From Lepidurus packardi (Eukaryota > Arthropoda > Branchiopoda > Notostraca > Triopsidae): 64,000 nt of DNA. The DNA lies in the NCBI GenBank assembly GCA_023053545.1, contig JAKZAN010000001.1, positions 9,444,565 through 9,508,564 on the forward strand. The letters run 5' to 3'. Below are positions 26,501 to 41,367 of this stretch, piece after piece. Numbering within the stretch: position 1 is the stretch's first letter; every line of letters starts with the position of its first letter. The notes under the pieces were generated by a model, which saw only the letters and a list, made by a program, of their open reading frames with translations, ran no database searches and was not told the origin of the DNA. The position numbers were made by a program, and so were the translations under genes.

Positions 26501-28656
26501 TCCCTGCGCCTGACCAATCCCATGCCGCGAAGTATGGGATAGCTGGAGCGGCCTCGTCTCTATGAGAAGGCTTTCCTAGCTCCAGAAACCGGTAGTCCAA
26601 AAGCGACCGTTGAGTAGTGCAGTACATCCTTTGGAACTCCCCGGTCTTTTCCCGTTCACTAGTAACATTTTAGTTACATTTAGGTCGTCTTGATTTTCGG
26701 GAATTCTGCAAAGTCCGTTGGGGTGTTTCTCGCATTCGGTGGTGTTTTCTAGAATTTTCAGACCGACTTTTCATTTTAAGTTTTAAAGTTGATTTCAAGT
26801 CTAGTTCGGCTCTATTGGGACCTTTCATTTTGCACGGCAGTGAATTTGAGTAGTTTTCGGCTTTCGGGGAGTACCGGGGGTACAGAAGGATTCTAGACTT
26901 CATGGGGTGTGGAAGGGAACAGCACTGTCTGGGTTGCAGAATTTTTATCCCTATTTCACTGGGAGGTTTAATATTGATTTTTCCAAGTAGAGTGAAAGAG
27001 ACACTAAAAGGAGTAGATTGCGTAATTATCGCATTTATATCGACAAAAAGGAGTCATCATGGTGCAATAGCTCGTTCGTTCAAATTAACATAGCAATGTG
27101 GTACCGGATTTCCCCCGAGCGAAGGTAAGGCAAGTCTTTCAGTTTTCGAAAGGAAAAGCATCCCCGAGTGTTGGGAGAGTTTTATTGCTTGTAATCATTT
27201 AACCTTTGGCTAAGCTGCATCATATTCCTTTTTTTATATGAATGAGTAAAGCTTTTGACACGGAAACGTTAAACATTATTTTAAATTGAATCTTTTCTTC
27301 GCAGAATTAGGAAGTTATGGCTGATCTACACCACTGAGTAAAAAGAAAAAGCCTGCGGTTGGAATTACTATGATTGGGAAGCGACTTTCGCAGACTGCCG
27401 TTCCCAATTCCAACTCGAGCCGGTTGTTCGTTTCTGCACGGTCACCCCGGAAACCATGTGACCCTTGCGTGGCTTTTGGTTCAGTGTGAACGGACCTTTG
27501 GGAAAAGGAGGATCTTTCTCGAGCGCAGGAAAAAGGGAGACTTGAGTAGACTGAGCCAGCTTATTGACGAACATAGACCATTTTCTTGTGATATTTTCGC
27601 AGCTTACTTCCTTTCTGGCACGGGATGAGGGCCAAAAAAGCACAAGGGAACGGGCTCACGGACCCTAACTACTCAAAAAGGCTAGTGTCCACGTGGCCGA
27701 TGATGTCTTCTCCCAACAGGATATGGAAGTTGTGGCGGCGGCGGTGCATATATCGACCGGGGATGTTTTATTGGCATTACTGGGCGTGGGATTCTTATTT
27801 TTTAATTTGTTATTTGCTTTTGTCTTATCATAAAGCTGTCCGGAACAAACTGCCTTTGGCTCCCCTGTGCTACGGCAGGTGCTTGCGTCTGAGTCAAATC
27901 AGTCAGGTACCTGAAGTAGCGCGCGGAGACTCGGGAACAATTTCGTCGGAATTGGTCTTCTTCCTGCTCCATTTGTTTATTCCTGGCCCCTCGGTATGAG
28001 CTGTTGACAGCGCTGGGAATAAGCCCGTTGTTCATTGTACTTCATCAGGTGCTCTGGTACAGCTCCACCCGGCACCTGTTGGAGTGCAATTTACACGATG
28101 GCCTCCACCTTCTTGTTCGTTTTTTTATAGCAAAATCTCGCGTGGTCTGTGTGTTCTGAATGTCATGTGTAGTGTAGGCCGTTTGTGAAATCGTTTAATA
28201 CATACAAAGTTTCCTGAATTCTCGTTTATCTATTCAATGCAGCAGCCAAACACGGTAGTTAGTCATGGTTGGGCAATACATTGCTGCGTAACTGTAAGTT
28301 TCTGTCGAAAATAAGACAAATAGCCAATTTCGTTACGTATTCGAGAGGTTCATGGAACCTTCGAGGTTCAAAAGCGAACAGTTCAGTTCGCAATTCAAGA
28401 TAATGCGGTTTGCGTCTCATTGTCGGTTAGTTAGCGCTTTGCAGTTTAAGACTTAGGCAAACAGCCTCCCAAGCCCTATCGTGTTGTTTGTTTACAAGCA
28501 CATTGACTTTCGGACTGGCCGTTTCAGTTTTTATCAGTAGCGGTTTCAATAAGGATAATGACCGGAAGGCGACGGGTAAACTTGTATAGATAGCTTTAGT
28601 TTATAAATGCATGGTTCGTTGAGTCAAACGAAACTACAAGGCATATAAACCCATTG

Positions 28657-32614
<3,958 letters not shown>

Positions 32615-32720
32615 AAGTGTTGAATTTAAAAATTAAACCTAATTTTTTTTACATATGTTCTCTTGCTTGTTATCATTATTGTCTGTTAGTTCCGTTTTAT
32701 GTGGTATTACAATTACATAA

Positions 32721-32726
32721 AATAAA
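32721..32726 (+). terminator. AATAAA poly(A) signal of KAT7
   Basis: Canonical AATAAA about 107 bases after the KAT7 stop and 350 bases before the DHTKD1 start, so it is well placed to end the KAT7 transcript. Confidence 0.55.
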
Positions 32727-33077
32727 AAGAATACTTGTTATTCTTTAATTGAAATGAGCGCAGATTTCCTTTTGTTTATGCAGTTTTGCGCAAAACGTTA
32801 CGCAAAAGCAAGACCGGAAAATTACACTTCTTTAGATAGATTTAGTAAACACTATAACAAACCGAAAGTTAACTTCGTATACTTTTAGTTTCCTAACCTC
32901 TTACTAAATTTATATGCAAGTATTCCTTTCATTCAAAATTTCGGCGCAGAAATTTTCCGATGTTCCACTGGGATCTACTCCTGAACACAATCCAAAGAAA
33001 TTCAGAGTTCATGCGGTACAGCACACTTGCAACTGCAATACATAGAGAGCGGTACTTACACATAGTGTCGATCAACC

Positions 33078-36000
33078 ATGTTTACATGTGGAAAACTCGT
33101 CAGAAATATAAGATTCACAAAATGTGACTTTCACAGAAAACCTCACAGGTAATTTAAATTTATTGGTTTCCGACCACTTTCAATAAAATTATTTTTCACA
33201 GTGGGTTTTCATATCCTGGCCGTGGTTATCAGACTCTAACTGGAGTGTTTGGCCATGTGCCACAACCAGAGAAATCTCCATCGGAATGTATACAGCTGTT
33301 TTCTTGTATTATTATTAAAATAATTACAGTATTAATAGTGTCTGCGTTTTATTTATTTAGTAAGTAAAGAAACGATTGACTGGCGAGCCCAAAACCCCAA
33401 TCTTTTTCGCTTGGTGGAAGCGTACAGGCAACATGGGCACAAAATGTCTAATTTGGATCCCTTGGACATAACCACAGTTACTAGAGCTGTTCCTGAACTT
33501 GACATTAACCTGTATCGTTTGAACGCAAGCGATGTCCACCATGTAAAGGGTTGGTTGGAAAGCGCAGATTTGCCTACGAGTTTAACCACAGAGGAAGTGG
33601 TTAGGTTTCTGCAAGAAACGTATTGTGGTCAGATTGCTGCCGAGTTTGAGCACTTGGAGGTTACTTTTCATAGTTTTATTGTGCCTATTTTTAAATGTTT
33701 TAAATTTTTTAAAAGAGCCAAGAGGAACGGGAATGGTGGAGCCAACGAATAGAAATCTTGAAAAACCAACAGTTACCCACTGAATCTCGCCAACAAGCTT
33801 GCTTAACGATGATGAAAGCGCAAGCCTTTGACCATTTTGTAGCCACAAAGTTTCCCACTGTTAAACGGTACGGCGGCGAAGGTGCTGAAGCCTGTACTGC
33901 CTTTTTTAATGAGCTCTTCCGTCTATCGCCGCAACGTACTTTATATTAACTAAAAAAAATTTTGAACTTGACGACAAATTTTAATTTTAGACCACGTCGA
34001 GGAAATTGTTATGTGTATGGCTCATCGGGGACGCTTGAATCTGTTGACCGATACCCTTAACTTTCAGCCCGAAACGGTGTTCAGGAAAATGAAGGGTTTA
34101 TCCGAGTTTCCTGCCAATGTAAATGAAGTAGGAGATGTATTATCCCACTTATGTAAGCCTCCATAAACCTTGGTTTCCCTGGGACGTTAATAATCTGTTT
34201 TTTTGTACAACAGTTGTCTCCTCCCAAATAACCGTACCTGATGGTCAAGTACAAGTGACACTGTTGCCCAATCCTTCGCATTTGGAGGCGGTAAACCCAG
34301 TGGCCGTGGGCAGAACGCGAGGCCGATTATGGGCTCGTCGAGAAGGCCCCTACAACCTGGAACTGGAGGACCGAAGTCACGTCTTATGCTTGCAAGTCCA
34401 CGGTGACGCGGCCGTGGCGGGCCAGGGCGTTGTTCATGAAACATTGGCTTTGGCTCAAGTACCGCATTTTACGGTCCAAGGGTCTTTGCACTTGGTTGTT
34501 AACAACCAGGTATAAACTACACTTGAATGTGGTTTTATAGCAGCTTGCTGACTGTTTATGCTGTTATGTTTAATTGTTTCCGGTTAGGTGGGTTTTACGA
34601 CCCCAGCTGAACGTGGCCGCTCTTCACGTTATTGCACCGACGTGGGCAAGATTATCGGTGCGCCGGTTTTACACATAAACGGGGACAATGTCGACGTAAG
34701 CTTTTCTCCCCGTTCTGGTCCATTTCTAAAATTCAGGTATAACCGTAGTGGTTTATGACAGGCCGTTTTACGAGGCGCTAAAATGGCGTTGGAATATCAG
34801 CGCCGTTTTCAGAAAGATGTCTTTGTGGATGTCGTTTGCTACCGCAAATGGGGCCATAATGAGCTAGATGACCCAACATTAACCAATCCCAACATGTATC
34901 TAAAAGGCGTTCACTTACAAAAGCAGACCGTTCCGGAAAAATATCTCACCAAGTTGACCCAAGAAGGAGTTATAAACGAAGCTGAGATTCAGGAAGGAGT
35001 TCGAAAGCATTTTGAATACTTGGGACAATGCTTTAAGAAGGCAGAAGCTTTCGTACTACCTCTTTCGAATTTGCAAGCAAGTTTAAACCTTTTTTTCTTT
35101 AATACGAGTATAATCGGGTAATTATTTTTTCTAGAAAGGGGAATGGAAAAAGCTGAGTAGTGCTGGTTCACAGATTACTACATGGGATACGGGCGTTGAT
35201 ACTCAGTTATTGCAGTACTTGGGAGCGCAATCTGTACGAATCCCGGAGGGGTTTATTTTACATCCCCAGTTACAGAAATCCCACGTTGAAGCTCGCTTAA
35301 CCAAGTTGAAAAACGGAAAAGCCTTGGATTGGAGCAGCGGTGAAGCTTTAGCAATGGCGTCATTGCTCTCTCAAGGTAAAATTTGAAGTTTTTGGAAACT
35401 AAAATAGCACGCACTTCAAAGAATTACTCGCCAAATTACCGAACGAGTACTCATTCAAGTTGCAGTTGAAAGCTGTTATTAAGGTTGTGTCTCTTTAATA
35501 GTCCACTTCCGTTTCGAACATGCTTTCTAATTAATTCTTCAAATCATTCAAGTCATGATTGTCGGTCACAGAAAAGCTCATATTTAAAACCCAGTACACT
35601 TTAATGTACATACAATATATGCCACTTATTGTGATCACTGGTTTTTAGAATCAGCCGCTTTATGGAATAAAATTTTAAAGGACCGATTCAAAATGATAAA
35701 ATTCATAGCATTTTAATCGGTTATTAGAATCAAACTTTCGGATATTAGGATCAGTTCCAAAAGAATCTTTCACATGTACTATAGTAACAAAACTACAGTA
35801 GTGATATTGGTCCATAGACTTTGCATATTGAGCAATGATGCATATTGAACATATTGATGCATATTTCTTTTACGTCGTTTTGACCAATCCTGTCATTTCC
35901 AGCCTGCCACTACGCTTAGGGAGAAATCCCTTTTAAACTCACTAGTCAATTAAATGTGCAAGTTATTCAATTGAATAAACAGTTCTCTTCATTGACTGGG

Positions 36001-37473
36001 AAAATTAAAAGGGATAACGTGTTGAGAACCCTAACCTAAGCGTAGGTGTAGGCTTCAAAAGCGCAGTGTTAGTTGTGTTTTAGACGTGCGGTTGTATAAA
36101 AATGGCGACCAACAAGAAAGGGTTGATTTGAATGTAAAAGAGACGTTGCGACCCATCACTTGACAAACTTGATCATAATAAGCGTCATTTACTGTAGTTT
36201 AAACCCCATTACAGTTTATTGTATGTATTTTATTTTTAGGCTACAGTGTTCGCATATGCGGACAAGATGTGGGCCGAGCTACTTTTTCGCATAGGCACGC
36301 CATGGTCGTTAATCAGAAGACAGGGGACATTTATATTCCCCTGAATAACTTAAACATGCCTTCAGAAAACCAAGTTGGATACCTAGAAGTGGCTAACAGC
36401 ATTTTGTCAGAAGAGGCGGTGATTGGTTTTGAGTACGGGTACAGTATCGAAAGCCCGCGAATGTTGAACATTTGGGAAGCTCAGTTTGGGGATTTCTTTA
36501 ACGGTGCCCAAATTATGATTGATACTTTCGTCGCGTCGGGCGAAGGTAATTGTTCATTGAACCATCCTTTCTTGACCATTTCTTTCAGCAAGAAAGAAAT
36601 TAATTGACGCTTAAACTTTTTTTTTTGCAGCGAAATGGATGTTACAAAGTGGATTAGTCATGCTCCTTCCACATGGGTTTGATGGAGCGGGTCCCGAACA
36701 TTCTTCATGCCGCATAGAGCGATGGCTGCAGATCACGGATTCTAAGGAGGGTGGAATCGATGGCGATAATGTGAATTTTGCATTTGTGAATCCAACGACG
36801 CCTGCACAATACTTCCATTTACTCAGGAGGCAAATGCTCCGCAACTTTAGGAAGCCCTTGGTAGTCGCCGCCCCCAAAACACTAATCCGAATGTCAGCTG
36901 CATCTTCATCTCTGGATGAACTAGCGCCTGGAACGTGCTTTCAACCGGTTTTAGGTAATTTCGTGCAGTACTTTGAATCTACTTAGTTGCCTTGTCTTGT
37001 TAAATCTTACGCAGTGGACTAATTCTGTTTCCTGTCGTTAGATGATACTCAAGCGGATGCGGGTGAAGTCAAAAGAGTGATATTTGTAAGCGGGAAGCAT
37101 TACTACGCTTTAGACGAGGAGCGAAAATCTAAAAAACTCTCGGATGTGGCAATCATTCGGGTAGAAGAATTGGCGCCCTTCCCAGCAGCTCCTTTACAAA
37201 AAATAGCTGACAAGTATAAAAGTGCCACAGGTAAATACAACTGTACATTTGGGAAGCTATGTTCTCAAATTTGGTGGTTTTGTAGAGTTTATCTGGAGTC
37301 AGGAAGAACCACAGAATGCTGGACCGTGGTCTTTCGTTCAGCCTCGCTTTGCCAATTTAATAGGCATGAAATTGCGTTACGTAGGACGTCCTACCTTGCC
37401 TTTACCTGCCGTGGGCATTGGCAGCGTGCACAAGAAACAAGCACATGACGTTATTACTCAACCTTTTGCGTAA
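33078..37473 (+). CDS. DHTKD1: DHTKD1, 2-oxoadipate dehydrogenase E1 (thiamine diphosphate)
   Basis: Mitochondrial matrix E1 subunit that decarboxylates 2-oxoadipate in lysine, hydroxylysine and tryptophan breakdown (family knowledge). Thirteen exons: 33078-33148, 33202-33287, 33361-33659, 33716-33935, 33991-34152, 34214-34509, 34588-34695, 34762-35076, 35135-35375, 36240-36545, 36631-36954, 37042-37230, 37286-37473; 934 codons against about 919 in human. The first residues ([15 protein letters not shown]) are Arg/Lys-rich, like a mitochondrial presequence. Diagnostic parts: [58 protein letters not shown] (ThDP-binding GDA), [41 protein letters not shown] and the C-terminus [15 protein letters not shown]. 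It is DHTKD1 rather than OGDH because the long calcium-binding N-terminal region is absent. Intron 8 has a GC donor; intron 9 carries a Tigger copy. Confidence 0.96.
35077..35134 (+). other. GC-AG intron in DHTKD1
   Basis: The reading frame of exon 8 ends TTGCAA and only joins exon 9 (AAAGGGGAATGG) in frame if the donor is GCAAGT rather than a GT. The joined protein reads LSNLQ-KGEWKKL, aligning without a gap to the family. GCAAGT is the usual consensus of the rare GC donor class. The next GT, at 35081, gives a frame that hits a stop soon after the junction. Confidence 0.75.
35613..36194 (+). mobile_element. Tigger/pogo-type element, copy 3, in DHTKD1 intron 9
   Basis: The left end is a drifted CAATATATGCCACTTATTGT and the right end is CGTCATTTACTG, flanked by TA. 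The internal sequence from GTGATCACTGGTTTTTAGAA to GTAACAAAACTACAGTAGTG is nearly identical to copy 1. The HTH part of the transposase is largely deleted, leaving a short ATGGCGACCAACAAGAAAG start region near 36102. Confidence 0.85.
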
Positions 37474-37625
37474 TTGTTTGTCTTTACTGTACTAACAAAA
37501 ATATCCAGTTTCACTACCATCTAATGTAGAATAACTCAGTTTATTGTTGGGAAAATATGGAAGTATATTACAAAAATCATAAGAAAGCAAGATAACTATA
37601 ACGCAATTTCTCTTAATTGGTCATT

Positions 37626-38784
37626 TTAGTCCCAGAAGTCGTCAAAATCGTTACTGTTGCCGGATTGCATTGTAGTAGGACCTTGTATCGCAGGAGCTGT
37701 AGATTCCGAATCTGAATCGGCATGGAAAAGGCTGATCCGTGGTTTTGGTGGCTCGGCGTTTACTTTCGCAGTTCTGAAAAAAATTACAAAGAATATAATT
37801 TTAGAATGTATGTTTTTAAAACTCACGTAGGGTTCGTGTCTTCTTTTAACGGTGGTAATTCTGGACTCGATTCCTCTTTTTGTACACTGCTGGAACTTGG
37901 TGGTCCTTGCAACAGTGCAGCGTATGAAGTTAAAGCTTTCATATTTAAAGGCGTTTCGCCCACAGTATTTTCCGCTGCTTTCTCGTCCATGTTCTTAGCC
38001 GTATCCGGTAAAGGTATTGGTACAACTTCGGGAATATCAGAAGCCATGGTACGAACCTCGTCTTGCATACATTTGTGGACCATATCTGAGGACGTTACAG
38101 ATTGAAATTCTTCAATCTCATTTATTTTGAGGACAGAAGTAACTGGGTGCAGTTGGGGGTCAAGTGGTGCTTTTTCTGGGCTAGACGATTTCGTACGAGG
38201 TGAGACCGGAGATTCTCTACGTTCTTGGCAAGGTTTTTCGTGAATTTCTGTGCTAAGTTCTATGCGTATTGGTGGATCTTGCTTCATGGGAGTGAAAAAC
38301 TGCTCTTGTCGTATTGGCTTTGGCGGAGTATCGGCAATAGGTTGAGAGTCTTCAAACGAAGTATCAGAAGGATCCTCCCGGGCCCTGGCCGTCTTCTCGC
38401 CTTTTATGGGGCTTCGGTTTTTAGGAGCAGATTTCGGACGTATTGGTCGCACTACCGGAGCCTGGGGCTCAAATTCTGTGGAGATTTCCAATACTTCTGG
38501 TGAACGTATTTGGGCCCATAGGATAGGATTCGCTTTCATCAGCCATTTTTCGTACTGGTCCTAGAGTCAGACGTTACTAACGCTTCTGCTTTAAAGAAGC
38601 GAATAAGAATAAGAAATTATACTTTATTTCTGCGTTGCTCATCTGTGGCTGCAGCCAATTCAGCAGCTTTTATGCGCACAGAAAGAAGATGGTCCATTAA
38701 CTTGACATTGCGCCATTTACTTTTCTGTTTTTCTACTTGTAAAGTATTAACGGCACCTGAAACTGTTCCCGGGGACCGATTCAT
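37626..38784 (-). CDS. Unrecognised 347-residue protein with disordered middle and acidic tail
   Basis: Three exons in transcript order, 38784-38623, 38560-37827 and 37773-37626, with consistent phases. The first 80 residues look helical and basic (KQKSKWRNVKLMDHLLSVRI, then DQYEKWLMKANPILWAQI). The middle 200 are Pro/Ser/Glu-rich and probably disordered, with proline-directed sites such as SPVSPRTKSSSPE. The C-terminus is acidic with a terminal aromatic motif (FDDFWD). No domain was recognised. A faint resemblance of the N-terminus to centrosomal Kizuna-type proteins was noticed but is not enough for a name. It is divergent from CCS (322 bp between starts) and convergent with DHTKD1 (152 bp between stops). 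A TTTATT (AATAAA on this strand) at 37540-37545 fits its poly(A) signal. Gene structure is fairly sure; function is not. Confidence 0.7.
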
Positions 38785-39106
38785 CTTGGCGGAATCCAGA
38801 GGTTAGCTGAATTTTTGCTATTTTTTCTTGGCGCTGCTGTTTGTTTATAAGGAAAGGTAAAGAAAAAACACGATTTCTGACGTCTATGAAACGTTTGAGT
38901 ATTTCTCTGGTGAAGAAAAAACACCTGGTCAAAAAGACTAAGTACTAATGGTATTATCAATCGTGCATCACGGGCTAAACTACCATCTTGAACATTACTT
39001 GTAAAGCGCGTTTATTTTTGCTTGTTTTCCTTTCGCTTGTTGTAGAAACTAGTCTAATTGCGAAGGGCGCCACATTCAAAAGTAAGCCAGCGAAAGGTTC
39101 TTGATC
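38785..39106. promoter_or_regulatory. Short divergent promoter region between the unknown gene and CCS
   Basis: The initiator ATGs of the minus-strand unknown gene and plus-strand CCS are 322 bp apart. Both 5' UTRs and promoters must fit here unless upstream non-coding exons exist, so a shared bidirectional promoter is likely. No TATA box is obvious. Confidence 0.45.
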
Positions 39107-40754
39107 ATGGAAAACGCAAAAGGGCCAGAATCGAGGGTAGGATTAATTGTGTCTTAAGTTTAGTATAATCATTATTGACGTGATGTATTTCAGGTTGAAT
39201 TCGCTGTCCAGATGTCTTGTGATAATTGCGTTGAAGCCGTTACCAGAGTTTTGACCGGGGTAGAAGAAGTCCGCTACTTTGATGTGAATAAAGATAGTCA
39301 GCAAGTCGTTATTGACTCGTCTTTGCCCATTGGCAAATTACAAGAGATATTGGAATCATCGGGCAAAAAAGCCATAGTGAAAGGGTATTTTTTTTTCTCC
39401 CAAGTATTGGCTTTATATAAAACTTAGTATTTGGGTATGATATGTCGTCTCAGCGTATATTCCTCATGTTTTCTAATTAGTCTGGGTAAATCGAGCGCAT
39501 CGGCAGTCGCTATTGTTGGAGGCATACTCGGTGCAGGACATGAAGTTAAAGGGGTCATCAGGTTTGTTCAAGAGGGTCAAGGTTGCCTCGTAGATGGAAC
39601 TTTGGATGGACTCACCCCCGGACTTCATGGGCTCCATGTTCACGAAAGCGGTGACCTAAGTTCCGGCTGCGCCAGGTTTATCTTTTAAGCTCCGAATCTA
39701 ATCTAAGGAGCATAACTTAATTTTTATGTTAGTGTCGGAGATCACTATAATCCTCATGGGAGCCCTCACGGTTCGCCCACCGATCCATCTCATCTTAGAG
39801 TATTGGTTTATTGAAATTTAAAATTGGGTATGCACATATTTTGTTTTCCTTAGCATATGGGGGATTTGGGCAATGTGAGTGCTGACGAAAAAGGAAGAGC
39901 CACGTTTCGCTTTGTGGACCCGATTTTACGGTTGTCTGACATAGTCGGACGCGCTATTGTGATAACGAGCAACCAAGACGATTTCGCGAAAGGGGATCAA
40001 GAAGCTTCCAAAATTAACGGAAATTCCGGTGACAGGTATGTGTATTTGCCTTAAAAGGTGAGCTGACACGAAGCGCTGATTAAGCTCTTCTATTCGTCAA
40101 GTTGACCTTAAAATCTTTCTATATTTTTTTAAAAACAGCCGTAATTCAGACAAGTCAAGTCGTAACGTCAATGTCTTTAACGTCCTTACTCCGTAAAGTC
40201 AATCAGAGCGCCGCTCTAAATACAGTAGGCGCCACTTATTATGATAACGTTTCTTAGAGCCAGGCGCATTATGGAATCAAATTTTAAAGGAGGTAGTATG
40301 ATGATCGCTTATCGTGATCACTGGTTATTAGAATAAGCCGCTTAATATAATCAGTTTCACTTGACAAATGTGATCACAATAAGCGGCACGTACTGTTGAT
40401 GACGTGGCGTATTCTGACGTCATTTTATTTGTTTCATTAAAAGTTCGACGTCCATTTATGCTTAAGCTTGTCAGCTTTTGTATGGAAAACAAAACTTGTT
40501 GCATTACTCAACTCACTTACAGAAGGCTTTTCCTTGTAGACCAGACGGGCGTATTGGTTTCAGTTTTCCGTTTATCGTAAGAGGTCTGAGAAATTTATTT
40601 TTTCGTGCATTTCAGATTAGCATGTGGCATAATTGCTCGCTCGGCTGGGCTGTTTCAGAACCCCAAAAAGTTCTGCATGTGTAGTGGAGTCACACTCTGG
40701 GAGGAACGTAGTTTCCTAGAAGAGAACCCAAGAAATGCTGAAAGTCGACCTTGA
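39107..40754 (+). CDS. CCS: Copper chaperone for superoxide dismutase
   Basis: Loads copper into and oxidises Cu/Zn-SOD1 in the cytosol and intermembrane space (family knowledge). Six exons: 39107-39136, 39194-39384, 39481-39675, 39733-39799, 39854-40035, 40616-40754; 267 codons. Domain I (about residues 11-75) has the copper-binding MSCDNC (MxCxxC) motif. Domain II is SOD-like ([51 protein letters not shown]). Domain III ([20 protein letters not shown]) carries the CxC as CMC, then GVTLWEER. All three functional motifs are kept, so it should be active. The last exon lies beyond a 580-bp intron holding a Tigger fragment; without it the protein would lack the CxC, so the open frame that appears to end at 40054 is not the real C-terminus. 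Confidence 0.95.
40223..40394 (+). mobile_element. Tigger/pogo-type short element, copy 4, in CCS intron 5
   Basis: A 172-bp non-autonomous derivative with ends CAGTAGGCGCCACTTATTAT and AATAAGCGGCACGTACTG. TA flanks the left side but TT the right. A second start-like segment (TCGTGATCACTGGTTATTAG) occurs internally, so it looks like a deletion derivative or two ends joined. It keeps the family's TIR-adjacent GATCAC and AATAAGCGG motifs and no coding sequence. Confidence 0.75.
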
Positions 40755-41367
40755 ACTTTGTTATTCGTCTGTTAAGGTTACAGTGAAGGTTTAAAATTGT
40801 GATTCCGGTTTAAAAAATAGAACCAGTTTTTGAAGCGGACCTTCGTAACCTGGAGCTTTTGGCGTTAAATACTAGGCATGGAATACGAGACGTACAGCTT
40901 CATGTTTTACCTCTTGCCGTTTTGTATACACGGGTTTCTTTGACAAATTCAATCTTCGCGCTACGGTTTATTCAGTCAAGATCTACCCGTTCGAGCGTTT
41001 TATTTTGGAACGCCAACGTATACACAGACACGTATGTTTTGATCTCAATCGCACGTGGGCATTATTGCTGAAAGTTATTACGTGGAAACTGCAATTAGTC
41101 ATGTGTGTATATATTTATGAGAACAGTTAAGGTCTTATTACCTGACTTGGCACGTGATTCATAAACGGTACAAGTTTAATTTCAAGGACGCCTCGCTCAA
41201 AATTGTTCGTAGCTACTCTCCTACTCGATCCATTAAACTTATCTGGCGTCTTACTCTTATGGTGCTCTATAATTTAATTTTATTCCTTGTGTCGTAAGAC
41301 TTCGAAGGATATAAAACTAAAGTTTTCCTTGTTTTGTTTAACAGTGACAGACGGACTAACAGCAAGC
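40755..41367. other. CCS-SLC35B2 intergenic, nothing recognised
   Basis: About 610 bp between the CCS stop and the SLC35B2 start. The open frame at 40859-41071 has no family similarity. It presumably holds the CCS 3' UTR and SLC35B2 promoter. Confidence 0.4.

Larger units (their letters stand above)
13666..28656. other. About 15 kb without a recognisable gene
   Basis: No exon chain, conserved domain or plausible signal of a gene was found on either strand between FERRY3 and KAT7. Open frames up to 192 codons exist (for example 24634-25212, minus), but they are low-complexity, overlap others on both strands and lack splice support. The GC content and CpG richness look higher in 14.7-15.5, 17.7-18.2 and 24.3-28.0 kb than elsewhere. 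Contents that can be named are a Tigger/pogo relic (22711-23540) and four palindromic GTCTAGAC sites (15229-17961). The rest could hold distal regulatory DNA, non-coding RNA or 5' UTR exons of KAT7; none can be shown from sequence alone. Confidence 0.5.

Noticed and set aside
40024..40054. Open frame suggesting CCS ends at 40054 after GDRYVYLP
   Set aside because: The family needs domain III; a proper donor at 40036 joins in phase to 40616-40754, which encodes it with the CxC motif.
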